A DNA stretch of 64,000 nucleotides, from contig JACKJI010000011.1 in NCBI GenBank assembly GCA_020638035.1, forward strand, positions 1-64,000, read 5' to 3'. Of the stretch, positions 52,382 to 60,820 are shown piece after piece. The stretch's first letter is position 1. Every line of letters starts with the position of its first letter. The position numbers and the translations under genes are program-made. The notes under the pieces are model-generated. The model saw only the letters and a list, made by a program, of their open reading frames with translations. It did no database searches and was not told the origin of the DNA. Origin of the DNA: Hyphomicrobiaceae bacterium (lineage in GTDB: Bacteria > Pseudomonadota > Alphaproteobacteria > Rhizobiales > Hyphomicrobiaceae).

Positions 52382-53567
52382 GGCGCACTCCACGGAACGG
52401 GGTCACGGTGAGGCGCGGCTGCATTTCCGAAACGCCAATCTCTTCGTCCGACAGATAGCACGCCGGATCCTCCGCCCATGGATCGCCCGTGAGCTGGAGT
52501 GCGCGCACACGCGTGTTGCCGCTGCAAATGTCGAGATGTTGGCATGCTCCGCAGCGCCCGCTGACTTGTCGCGGCCGCTGCTTCAGGCCGCGCATCAGCG
52601 GATCGGAGACGTCCTGCCAGATCTCCGAGAACGGCCGGGTCTTCACGTTGCCGAGGGGGTAGCTCCACCAGAACGTGTCGGGATGCACTTCGCCCGTGTT
52701 GTCGATGTTGGCGACGTTTATGCCCGACGCATTGCCCCCCCATTGCACGAGCTTTGCACGCATATGTTCAGCAGCGTGCGGGAACCTACGGCGCACCCAA
52801 TGATAGAGGAATACGCCATCGGCATCGTTGTTGCCCGTGACGATCTCCATGCGCTGACCACGCTCGACGTAGCCCCAGGCCCGCTCGATGAGCCCTTCCA
52901 TCTTCCGCCGCGTAATCTCCAAGGCCGCGTCATCACCGCGATTCTTATTGCCGCGACCCGCGTAATTGAGGTGCGACAGATAGAACTTGTCGACGCCCTC
53001 CCGTTCCGCGAGATCCAGCAGATCATCGAGCTGGACGTGATTATCCATCGTCATCGTGAACCGGAGACCGACCTTGATGTCGTGCTCCAGGCACAGCCGG
53101 ACACCGCGCAGAGAGGCATCGAAGGATCCCTCCTTGCCGCGAAAGGCATCGTGGACCGCGCCGATCCCGTCGAGTGAGATTCCGACATAGTCGAAACCGA
53201 CGTCGCGGATCGCGCCGATGTTGTCGCTATCGATCAGAGCCCCGTTCGACGACAACCCGACATAAAAGCCCATCGCCTTGGCGCGGTGCGCGATGTCGAA
53301 GATGTCCGGTCTCAGAAGGGGCTCGCCGCCCGACAGGATGAGCACCGGGACACGGAATCGCTTCAGGTCATCCATGACCTGGAAAACCTCGTCTCGCGTC
53401 AGCTCGCCGGGAAAGTCGACATCCGCGGAGATCGAGTAGCAGTGCTTGCACTTCAGGTTACAACGCCTGATGAGATTCCAGATCACGACCGGGCCCGGTG
53501 GATCGCGCCGCGGACCCGCCGGAGTCGGGTGGACCAGTTCTTCCAGAAGCTGCGTCAACCGGAACAT
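52359..53567 (-). CDS. nirJ: Haem d1 biosynthesis radical SAM protein NirJ
   Basis: This 402-residue radical SAM enzyme removes propionate side chains to form the keto groups of haem d1. CNLKCKHC at residues 36-43 binds the SAM [4Fe-4S] cluster. LSGGEPLLRPD, YVGISLDGIG and a C-terminal second cluster region (CGACQHLDICSG with a later Cys in PACYLSDEE) are present. The ATG at 53567 begins the conserved MFRLTQLL start. Confidence 0.94.
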   Translation of the reverse strand: MFRLTQLLEELVHPTPAGPRRDPPGPVVIWNLIRRCNLKCKHCYSISADVDFPGELTRDEVFQVMDDLKRFRVPVLILSGGEPLLRPDIFDIAHRAKAMGFYVGLSSNGALIDSDNIGAIRDVGFDYVGISLDGIGAVHDAFRGKEGSFDASLRGVRLCLEHDIKVGLRFTMTMDNHVQLDDLLDLAEREGVDKFYLSHLNYAGRGNKNRGDDAALEITRRKMEGLIERAWGYVERGQRMEIVTGNNDADGVFLYHWVRRRFPHAAEHMRAKLVQWGGNASGINVANIDNTGEVHPDTFWWSYPLGNVKTRPFSEIWQDVSDPLMRGLKQRPRQVSGRCGACQHLDICSGNTRVRALQLTGDPWAEDPACYLSDEEIGVSEMQPRLTVTPFRGVRHEQPHRI

Positions 53568-53568
53568 G

Positions 53569-54102
53569 TCACACCGCCTTTCGCTCATGTTTGCGGGCAT
53601 TTTTCGGCGTGTCGCTGGACGACTTCAGCCGCATACCCGTCTTTTTCAGAATGCGCGTGGAGACGAGCACGTCGTGAGCGCGACATGCGTCGCCAAGCAG
53701 CTCCGCGATCGTCGATATTTTCTCTGCCACGACTACAGCAGAGCGTCCGTGAACCATCGCAAACAGATTGTAGCGCCAGATCGGTTCGCGCCGCGGACGG
53801 CGATAGCAGTGCGTTACGAAGGGCAGCGCGCCGACAAGCGGACCGAGCCGGGAAACTTCCTCGTCCGCGACATCCCATACGGTCATCGCATTGTGCTTGA
53901 TCCCCAGCGCATAGTGGTTCGGCACGATGCCTATGCGGCGGATGATGCCCTCGTCCATCATGCGCAAGAGGCGCGCCATCACCTCAGCCTCACTGAGCCC
54001 GGTCTTCTCAGCCACCGCTGCATAGGGCTGCTCCACCAGCGGCAACCCGGCCTGGGTCGCCTCGACGATTGCCCGGTCCTCTGGCTCCAAAACGCGTGTC
54101 AT
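53569..54102 (-). CDS. nirH: Sirohaem decarboxylase subunit NirH
   Basis: This 177-residue Lrp/AsnC-like protein converts sirohaem to didecarboxysirohaem with its NirG/D/L relatives. It has a helix-turn-helix-like first half (QPYAAVAEKTGLSEAEVMARL) and the CYRRPRREPIWRYNLFAMVHGRS signature that defines the H/L type. A basic tail follows. It overlaps nirG by 4 bp and nearly abuts nirJ. H is chosen over L by order. Confidence 0.88.
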   Translation of the reverse strand: MTRVLEPEDRAIVEATQAGLPLVEQPYAAVAEKTGLSEAEVMARLLRMMDEGIIRRIGIVPNHYALGIKHNAMTVWDVADEEVSRLGPLVGALPFVTHCYRRPRREPIWRYNLFAMVHGRSAVVVAEKISTIAELLGDACRAHDVLVSTRILKKTGMRLKSSSDTPKNARKHERKAV

Positions 54103-54545
54103 GCCGCCACCCTGAAACCGATGAAATACTCCTCGAGCTTGGGGAACTCGAGCACCGGAAGAGCCGTTGCATCCTCGATCGCCTTCACTGCGTCGGCGAT
54201 CCCATCCTCCGTCTCAGTCGCCAGCACGAACCACATGTTGAGTGCGTGGTTGCGCTCATAGTTATGGGCCACCTCGGGCATGGCATTTACGGTGGCTGCA
54301 ACCTCGTCGAAACGCTCTGCCGGCACCGCCATCGCACATAGGCAGAATGCACCGCCGAGCCGATCAGCGTTGTACATCGGCCCGAAGCGCGTAGCGACGC
54401 CCGATGCCAGCAACTCGCCGATCCGCTCGATCAGCGCATCCGAGGCCAGACCGAGCTGCGCGCCCGCCTCCGCGAACGGGTGCTCCACGACGGGGAAGCC
54501 CTCCTGAAGCAGATTGATGATGGCACGGTCGATGGCATCGATCAT
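54099..54545 (-). CDS. nirG: Sirohaem decarboxylase subunit NirG
   Basis: This 148-residue Lrp/AsnC-like protein has the HNYERNHALNMWFVLATE signature of the D/G type. Its first half reads FPVVEHPFAEAGAQLGLASDALIERI. Assignment to G rather than D follows its position between nirDL and nirH. Its junctions are ATGA-type overlaps. Confidence 0.87.
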   Translation of the reverse strand: MIDAIDRAIINLLQEGFPVVEHPFAEAGAQLGLASDALIERIGELLASGVATRFGPMYNADRLGGAFCLCAMAVPAERFDEVAATVNAMPEVAHNYERNHALNMWFVLATETEDGIADAVKAIEDATALPVLEFPKLEEYFIGFRVAA

Positions 54546-55609
54546 TGTGCGGCCTCCCGCTGCAAATCACCGTCGTGCGCGATACGCGTTCCCCGCTGCA
54601 GATAACAACGCCGGGAGAACAGCACCGCGTGACGCGCAGCATCACTGCCACCGGATGCCGCGAGGCGCGCGACCTGCTCGAGCACGCGCGTGCGCTCCTG
54701 ACCATGAACCATGCAGAATAGATTGTAGGGCCAGCGCGCCTCATGACGCGGTCTGCGGTAGCACAGCGTGACGAACGGCTGGCGCGCAAACTGCTCACCA
54801 ATGGCGTCCACACGAGAATCCTCGACGTCGAAAACGACCATCGCATTGGCCCGGTAGCCGAGCCGCCGGTGACGCACGATGATGCCGAAGCGCGTTATGA
54901 CGCCGATGGCAAGCAGCCGGGCTATGCGCGCCATGACTTCCGCCTCTTCGAGCCCTGTCTCCGTGCCGAGGGCCAGATAGGGGCGTGGCACCAGCATCAG
55001 GCCTCGCTCGAGCGCGCCGAGCAGCCGGTGATCGACGGCATCCACCAGATTGCCGTCCTGCGGTGCGGCCGCAGGAATTGCTGCGCGCGCGGCTTCATGC
55101 CGACCTTGTCCCAGGCTGTTCTGCGAAAGGGAGAAGCCGAGATCGATGTAATAAGCCCGCTCCAGCGGCAGCTCCAGAATATCGAGCCCCGAGGCCACGC
55201 GAATCCGATTCAGGGACTGTGTGAGCGCGGCTGCATCCGTTGCCGCGATCACGAACCAGAGGTTGATTGCGTGCTCGCGTTCGTAGTTGTGATTGACTCC
55301 GGGCTCTGCATTAACGATCGCGGCCACCTCGTCCAGCCGCGCCGCCGGCACAGACATCGCCGCCAGCATGCTGGCACCAATCGTATTCGGCCGGATCGTC
55401 GCCCCGACACGACCAAGCACACCGGCGCGACTGAGATCGCCGAGCCCGTCAAGCACGGAGTCCTCATCGAGTCCGACCGCACGGCCGACCGCCGCATACG
55501 GCCTCTGCACCAACGGAAAGGCGCGCTGCCAGCCGTCGAGCAGCTGGAAGAGCTGCGGCGCGACTGCCGGCATGGCGTTGTCCCCCAGCGAAGCAGCTTG
55601 CAGCGTCAT
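54542..55609 (-). CDS. nirDL: NirD-NirL fusion, sirohaem decarboxylase
   Basis: This 355-residue protein has two Lrp-like halves. Residues about 13-160 carry the D-type HNYEREHAINLWFVIAA, and residues about 195-340 carry the L-type CYRRPRHEARWPYNLFCMVHGQ. A linker of about 30 residues lies between them. Such fusions are known in other denitrifiers. It catalyses the sirohaem decarboxylation step of haem d1 synthesis. It overlaps nirF by 4 bp. Confidence 0.92.
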   Translation of the reverse strand: MTLQAASLGDNAMPAVAPQLFQLLDGWQRAFPLVQRPYAAVGRAVGLDEDSVLDGLGDLSRAGVLGRVGATIRPNTIGASMLAAMSVPAARLDEVAAIVNAEPGVNHNYEREHAINLWFVIAATDAAALTQSLNRIRVASGLDILELPLERAYYIDLGFSLSQNSLGQGRHEAARAAIPAAAPQDGNLVDAVDHRLLGALERGLMLVPRPYLALGTETGLEEAEVMARIARLLAIGVITRFGIIVRHRRLGYRANAMVVFDVEDSRVDAIGEQFARQPFVTLCYRRPRHEARWPYNLFCMVHGQERTRVLEQVARLAASGGSDAARHAVLFSRRCYLQRGTRIAHDGDLQREAAQ

Positions 55610-56835
55610 TGGCCGATCCTGTGCGCACGAGCGGTGAAGAAAATGCCCGACGGCTTCACCGCCGGAATCGACGCGATGCGTTCGAACGTGCGCGTGTCAT
55701 GAATGTCAATGCGATCTGCATCGCGCACCGAGATCCACGTCTCGTGACCACGCGGGGTGAACTCCAGGTGCAGCACAGCCGGCCCCGGCTTGAACGCGTG
55801 CACAACAGCCATCGTGCGGGCATCGATCACCTGGACGGTGTCGTTGAGCGGATGGGCAAAGTTCACCCACACGCGCGGGCTGCCCGGCTGAACGACGGCA
55901 AAGATCGGTTGACCGTGCGTCGCCACCCGACCGCATTCGGTGAACGTCTCGGCGTCGACCGCCAGCAGCTCGTGGCGACCGACCGCGGGCAACAGGAAGC
56001 GGCCGGCAACCTCCGCCCAGCCTTCCAGATGCGGCATCTTGAAGACCGGTAGTGGTGCTTCGCCCCGGCCATAGCCGTCGAGGATGCGGCGCGGCTTGGG
56101 CGCGTCCTGCCACAGATCGAGATGGACGAGCCCGTCCTCGCCGAACAGGCCGGCGATGTAGTGGCGGCCGTCACTTGTAATTGACGCGTCGTAGGGCAGC
56201 TTGCCGACGTCGGCGAAGCGCGTGACGCTCGGCATACCGGACGACATGTTCGTGAAATCAGCGATCCATATCTCGCCCGCATCATAAAGCGTGTAGACGA
56301 AACGGCGCCCCGGCGCATCGACGAGCCCGACCGTCTTGGAGCGCTTGCCCGTACCCGGATCGGCGGATATTTCGCATACTGGTGCCAGCGTGTCGGCATC
56401 GAACACACGCACTCCGCCTGGCTCGTAATTGGACACGGCAAGGAGACGGCCGTCGTCGGAAATCGCACCACCGATCGCGTTGCCGGCCTGGATAATGCGC
56501 GCAGAAAGCTGACCGGTGACGAGATCGACTTTGCTCAGGCCGCCATCGCGACCGAACACATAGGCAAAACGAGCGTCGCGGGAAAAGACGACCGAGGCAT
56601 GCGACAGATCTCCGAGCCCTTCCACGCGACTTTTGACGGCGCGCGCGGCCCAGTCGACGATCAGCACGGAGCCAGACGCACGTTCGATGACGACCCCGAG
56701 CGCGCCCGTTGCCGCATCACATGCGGCGCTGACCGATGGCGCATCGCCGGCGCGCGCCGGTACACGTGGCACCGCGGCCATCGCGCCTGCCGCTGCCGTC
56801 GCCATCAAGGCTGTCAATGCCTCGCGCCGCTTCAT
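55606..56835 (-). CDS. nirF: Haem d1 biosynthesis protein NirF
   Basis: This 409-residue protein has a signal sequence (MKRREALTALMATAAAGAMA) and a d1-type beta-propeller like that of NirS but no cytochrome c domain. Typical sequences: FAYVFGRDGGLSKVDLVTG, GGAISDDGRLLAVSNYEPGG, VFKMPHLEGWAEVAGRFLL and PAVKPSGIFFTARA. The exact reaction is unsettled in the literature; it binds dihydro-haem d1. The ATG at 56835 is chosen because it starts the signal sequence. Confidence 0.93.
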   Translation of the reverse strand: MKRREALTALMATAAAGAMAAVPRVPARAGDAPSVSAACDAATGALGVVIERASGSVLIVDWAARAVKSRVEGLGDLSHASVVFSRDARFAYVFGRDGGLSKVDLVTGQLSARIIQAGNAIGGAISDDGRLLAVSNYEPGGVRVFDADTLAPVCEISADPGTGKRSKTVGLVDAPGRRFVYTLYDAGEIWIADFTNMSSGMPSVTRFADVGKLPYDASITSDGRHYIAGLFGEDGLVHLDLWQDAPKPRRILDGYGRGEAPLPVFKMPHLEGWAEVAGRFLLPAVGRHELLAVDAETFTECGRVATHGQPIFAVVQPGSPRVWVNFAHPLNDTVQVIDARTMAVVHAFKPGPAVLHLEFTPRGHETWISVRDADRIDIHDTRTFERIASIPAVKPSGIFFTARAHRIGQ

Positions 56836-57176
56836 TCGGGAAACCCTTCCTTCAGCCGCTTGGCGATCCAGACGGCATCTTCTTGGCTGAGGAGCCCCTT
56901 CCACGGCGGCATAGGCTGCCCGGGCACTCCATCCAGGATGATCGAGGCGATGCTGTCGGCATCGAGATGTTCGAGCGCCATGGGCAGTAGCGGTTTGCCG
57001 AGCCCGCCCTGCAGTGTCATGCCGTGACATGATCCGCAGTCCTGCCGCACAAGAGACGTGAGTTCCGATTGCCTCGCGGCATCGATGGCTCGCGCCGGCC
57101 GTGTCGCACCGTTGACCGCAACCGCGGCCAGCAGCAGAAGGATGACTCTCGAACGTGTCCTAACCGACAGCAACAC
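56832..57176 (-). CDS. nirC: NirC monohaem cytochrome c
   Basis: This 114-residue exported cytochrome has a signal peptide (SRVILLLLAAVAVNGATRPARA), haem motif CGSCHGM and a Met-containing loop GVPGQPMPPWKGLLS. In other denitrifiers NirC donates electrons to NirS. A GTG at 57176 with GAGGG upstream is preferred; it lies inside the 3' end of nirE. The next gene overlaps by 4 bp. Confidence 0.87.
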   Translation of the reverse strand: MLLSVRTRSRVILLLLAAVAVNGATRPARAIDAARQSELTSLVRQDCGSCHGMTLQGGLGKPLLPMALEHLDADSIASIILDGVPGQPMPPWKGLLSQEDAVWIAKRLKEGFPE

Positions 57177-58041
57177 GTGAGCCCTCGCGCTCTTCGCAGT
57201 GTTGATCGGGAACTTCCGCGAGCGTAATTGCACGCTGCATTACCGCGGCAAGGCCGGCGACCTCGCCGATGACGAACAGCACCGGCGCCTGCATCCGCGC
57301 CCTGCGCACATCGCCGGCAATCCGCGAAAGCGTACTGGAAAGTTGCACTTCATCGGCACGCGTCGCGCTTGCAACGGCGAGCACGGGCGTTTCACCATCC
57401 CGCCCATGGGCGATCAGTTGGCTCGCAATCTCATCGATGTTGGCAAGGCCCATGTAGACGACCAACGTCGTCGAAGAATCGGAGAGCCCAGGCCAGTCGA
57501 AATCGAGGGCTTCACCGTCGCGGCGATGCCCGGTGAGAAAGCGCACGCCGGTGGCGACGTCGCGATGGGTCAGCGGCACCTTGAGCGAGGCCGCGCAGCC
57601 TTGTGCCGACGTGATGCCGGGGACCACCTCGAATGCGATGCCGGCCGTGGCAAGCGCGATCGCTTCTTCGCCACCGCGCCCGAACATGAAAGGATCGCCG
57701 CCCTTGAGCCTGACGATGCGCCCGCCGCCGCGCGCCAGCGAGATCAGGAGCTGACTGATCTCGTCCTGCGGCACGGGATGGTGTCCCGGCGTCTTGCCCA
57801 CATCGATGAGCCGCGCGTGCGGCGGCGCGAGGGCCAGGATCTCGTCGGACACAAGCCGATCGTAGACGATGACGCTGGCCATACCGATGGCGCGCACGGC
57901 CTTCATTGTCAAAAGCTCAGGATCACCCGGACCAGCGCCTACGAGCTGAACGATCCCTCCCAGTCCGGCCACAGCGCGACACCCCGTCCGCACGCCATCG
58001 CGGAGGTCCCTGTCACTTGTGAAGGTGCGTGTGGGTTTCAT
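57160..58041 (-). CDS. nirE: Uroporphyrinogen-III C-methyltransferase NirE
   Basis: This 293-residue SAM enzyme makes precorrin-2, the entry to haem d1. Motifs: VQLVGAGPGDPELLTMKAVRAI, VVYDRLVS, RLKGGDPFMFGRGGEEA, VVPGITSAQGCAA and VYMGLANI. No CysG dehydrogenase domain is attached. It leads the biosynthetic part of the nir operon (E-C-F-DL-G-H-J-N), with a Dnr-like box 67 bp upstream. The ATG at 58041 has GGAG eight bases upstream. Confidence 0.92.
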   Translation of the reverse strand: MKPTRTFTSDRDLRDGVRTGCRAVAGLGGIVQLVGAGPGDPELLTMKAVRAIGMASVIVYDRLVSDEILALAPPHARLIDVGKTPGHHPVPQDEISQLLISLARGGGRIVRLKGGDPFMFGRGGEEAIALATAGIAFEVVPGITSAQGCAASLKVPLTHRDVATGVRFLTGHRRDGEALDFDWPGLSDSSTTLVVYMGLANIDEIASQLIAHGRDGETPVLAVASATRADEVQLSSTLSRIAGDVRRARMQAPVLFVIGEVAGLAAVMQRAITLAEVPDQHCEEREGSRVAVG

Positions 58042-58107
58042 TCGACCGTCTCCGCAACCGATATAAGCTCTTGGTTTCAAGCCTAATCGTGCACGCGCAT
58101 GGGTTGC

Positions 58108-58121
58108 TTGACTTACGTCAC
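58108..58121 (-). promoter_or_regulatory. Dnr/FNR-like box upstream of nirE
   Basis: TTGAC-TTAC-GTCAC matches TTGAC-N4-GTCAA in nine of ten positions. It is centred 73 bp before the nirE start, almost the same distance as the box before nirS. It suggests a separate promoter for the biosynthetic genes. Confidence 0.65.
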
Positions 58122-58272
58122 GTCGCCAGCACGCAGCTGGGCCGCTTGCGTTCCGTCACTGTCGTCGGGCTCCCAGGAGTCACCGTGGAAACGCAGCCAT
58201 GCTTCTGGTTATGTTATGGATTTAAGAACGGCTGACGACCGTGGCCCTGCCCCAACCGTTCCATCCAGAACA

Positions 58273-58713
58273 CTACGGCACAACTTCGATCGAGCCGATC
58301 ATGCCCTCGCGCTCGTAATGCGGGCCGCACAGGTAGGTATGGCTTCCCTCTGGCAGGTCCATGGTCATCTCGGAGCCCTCGCCGCCGAAATAGCGCTCCG
58401 ATTCGGGACGACCCGCATCACGGAACCAGTAGCTGTGCGTGGTCCGCTTATCGAGGTTGATAAAGCGAACCTTTGAGCCTTTCTTCACCTGCAGCTTGGT
58501 CGGGCAGAAGGTGTACTTGTACATGGCGATGACCTGGACGGGTTCCTCGCTCATCTCCTTGCCGTAGAGTTCCTTGTAGCGAGTGCTGGCTTCCTTGCAG
58601 ATCTCCAGCCGTTCTTCCGGTGTCACCGCCAGGGCGGGCGCGGCCGTTCCGGCCAGCGCTGCCACGATTGCGGCCGACAGCCAGACCGCGCGCCGTTGGG
58701 CACATGCCGTCAT
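58273..58713 (-). CDS. Exported cupredoxin (blue-copper-like protein)
   Basis: This 146-residue protein has a signal peptide (to about residue 29) and an N-terminal helical stretch with one Cys (EERLEICKEASTRYKELYG). A cupredoxin fold follows. Copper ligands are visible as His93 (THSYWF), Cys129, His132 and Met138 (CGPHYEREGM). The Cys-to-Met distance is nine residues, against eight in pseudoazurin and plastocyanin with the same Cys-x2-His start. It lies between the NirT-like gene and nirE, so an electron donor role for NirS is plausible but unproven. Confidence 0.83.
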   Translation of the reverse strand: MTACAQRRAVWLSAAIVAALAGTAAPALAVTPEERLEICKEASTRYKELYGKEMSEEPVQVIAMYKYTFCPTKLQVKKGSKVRFINLDKRTTHSYWFRDAGRPESERYFGGEGSEMTMDLPEGSHTYLCGPHYEREGMIGSIEVVP

Positions 58714-58777
58714 AGGACCATCCTCCTCGATAGGTCGCCCCCCTTGCCCACAGCGCTAACCGCGCCCGACTTGCTCG

Positions 58778-60646
58778 CTACTTCTTCACCGCCTTCAACT
58801 CCGCATCCGCAGCATCAAGGCCGAAACGCATCTCCAGAGAGACGTGGTGGAAGCGAGCTGTTGTGTAGTCATCGTGCAGCGCGAAGTTAACCGTGTAGAG
58901 CTTGCCGGGCTCGAGGCTGATATCGCCCGGCTTATCCGACTTCAGCGGCCGGCTCATGACGACGGTCCAGGTGTCGCCATCGAGCTGACCCTGCGCCTTG
59001 ACCTCCGCGCCTCCCGACATCACGCGCTGCTCGAGGATCGATCCATTCTCCGCAGCTTCGCCGGAGCGGAAGCGGATCAGGTCCATGAACACACCCTTGC
59101 CGGCATGCTCGGCGAGTTGGTCCTTGCCGACGACCTTGTCGCCACCGCCACGCGGCTTTCCATCCTCGCCCTTGATCTCGATTTCGCTCCGCGATTCGGA
59201 CAGGTACTTGGTGATGCCGTGAGAAAGATCGATCGTGTCCTTGGCGGGGCTCGCCGACAGAGCCTCGGGCTTTGGCGCATCGGGCATGTACCGGCTGTCG
59301 TGATGACACGTCACCCAGCAGCCGGCCTGGTCGCCGCGCTCCACCCCCGCACCCGTGATCATGATGGCGAGCTTGGCCTGGTTCTTGGGGTCCATCTTGC
59401 CGCCCTCAACGAACGGCACTGGAGAATGTGGCGCGTTAGGCCACTGGAAGCGGAAGTAGACGTTCTCCGAATCGTAGGCGGCCTGCACACGGACATCGAC
59501 GGAAGCGCGCTTGCCCGGAATCGGTGTGGCCTCGGCCTTGGAACCAGAGACGATCTTGGCTCCCATGTCCTTGACCTCTTTCGCGTGGCACTCCGCGCAC
59601 CGCTCCCCGGCCTTGAGGAAGGGGCGCGCACCACCGTGGTCACGACCATTCTGAACCCACTCGTAAGAGGCCTGACCAGGATAGAACAGCGATACGGTCT
59701 TCGCCTCGACACTCGTCCAGTCGATGCCGCCGGTCGCGCCACCTGCCGCAGCCGGTGAAGGTGCCGCGGACGCTGCAGGCGCGCCGCCATCCTTTGCCGC
59801 TGCTGCAGCCGCTCCGGCATCTGCCGCCGCTGCGGGCTTCGCGGCAGCAGCCGCCTTGGCCTGTTCCGCCAGCGCAACCTTGACCTTCTCAGCCGCAATT
59901 GCATCGGCGGCCGACTTGATTTCCTCTTCACGCTTGGCCGCGGCTTCCGCCTCGCGCGCCTCGGCCCGCTTCAAGCCCTCGGTATAGCTCTGAGGAATCT
60001 CACGGATATAGGCTGCGACCGGCTTCTCGATATCCTCCAGCGTCTTGTCGTCGAGCAGCTTGCGCACGTTCTTGTGGGCAATACCCTTGTGGCAGTCGAT
60101 GCAGGTATTGCCGTTCTTCATCGCCTCCATGTGCTGCTTGCGCGCACGCGGACGCTGGAACTCCGGATTCATCGACTCGATCGTGTGACAGTTGCGGCAT
60201 TCGCGGCTGTCCGTTGCCTTCATCGACTCCCAGACGTGGGTCGCGAGCGTCAGCCGCTTCTTGTCGAACTTCTCTGGCGTGTCGATGCTTCCCAGGAAGT
60301 GATGGAACAGCTCATTCGACGCCTGGATCTTGCGCACCATCTTGTGCACCCACGTTTTGGGCACATGGCAATCAGAGCACGCGGCCGATACGCCGGTCCG
60401 GTTCTGAGCATGGATGGTGGTCTTGTATTCCTTGTAGACGTTGTCGCGCATTTCGTGACACGAAATGCAGAACCCCATCGTGTTGGTGGCTTCCATCGCC
60501 GTGTTGAAGCCGCCCCAGAACACGACACCACCGATGCCACCGACTACGAGCAGGCTCAGCACCGAGTAGCGCAGGCTCGGCGTGCGCAGAGCGCTCCAGA
60601 TCTTCGAAATGCGGCCGCCTGGCATGGGATATGGGGATTTGCTCAT
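58778..60646 (-). CDS. NapC/NirT tetrahaem cytochrome fused to ethylbenzene-dehydrogenase-like haem domain
   Basis: This 622-residue membrane-anchored protein has one N-terminal helix (about residues 28-50) and a NapC/NirT domain with CISCH, CSDCH, CRNCH and CIDCH. A charged then Ala-rich linker (about residues 230-310) follows. The C-terminal part begins with CAECH and has an ethylbenzene-dehydrogenase-type b-haem domain (VQAAYDSENVYFRFQWPNAPHS; CWVTCHHD, a CxxxCH motif; LHDDYTTARFHHVS). NapC/NirT proteins take electrons from quinol to periplasmic reductases. Here the target is probably NirS, perhaps through the cupredoxin. The ATG at 60646 has AGGTG upstream. Confidence 0.85.
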   Translation of the reverse strand: MSKSPYPMPGGRISKIWSALRTPSLRYSVLSLLVVGGIGGVVFWGGFNTAMEATNTMGFCISCHEMRDNVYKEYKTTIHAQNRTGVSAACSDCHVPKTWVHKMVRKIQASNELFHHFLGSIDTPEKFDKKRLTLATHVWESMKATDSRECRNCHTIESMNPEFQRPRARKQHMEAMKNGNTCIDCHKGIAHKNVRKLLDDKTLEDIEKPVAAYIREIPQSYTEGLKRAEAREAEAAAKREEEIKSAADAIAAEKVKVALAEQAKAAAAAKPAAAADAGAAAAAAKDGGAPAASAAPSPAAAGGATGGIDWTSVEAKTVSLFYPGQASYEWVQNGRDHGGARPFLKAGERCAECHAKEVKDMGAKIVSGSKAEATPIPGKRASVDVRVQAAYDSENVYFRFQWPNAPHSPVPFVEGGKMDPKNQAKLAIMITGAGVERGDQAGCWVTCHHDSRYMPDAPKPEALSASPAKDTIDLSHGITKYLSESRSEIEIKGEDGKPRGGGDKVVGKDQLAEHAGKGVFMDLIRFRSGEAAENGSILEQRVMSGGAEVKAQGQLDGDTWTVVMSRPLKSDKPGDISLEPGKLYTVNFALHDDYTTARFHHVSLEMRFGLDAADAELKAVKK

Positions 60647-60774
60647 GCTGACACCTGTCGTCCTGCCTTGATTTGGCCGCTGTTGCACACGCAGCCGTCA
60701 TCGACCCACGGCCGACACACCACGCCTGCTCGATGAAACTGGATTTCCTTCAGGTGATCTCAAAACTTGGGCGC

Positions 60775-60806
60775 CGCCGCGCCACCCGTACTCGGGTTGC
60801 GCGGCG
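60775..60806 (-). terminator. Hairpin downstream of nirS
   Basis: A 12-pair stem with one mismatch (CGCCGCGCC-ACCC with GGGT-TGCGCGGCG) lies 14 bp after the nirS stop. On the minus strand AAGTTTTG follows after some bases. It likely reduces read-through from nirS into the NirT-like gene. Confidence 0.6.
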
Positions 60807-60820
60807 ACGCCCTTGTCGCA

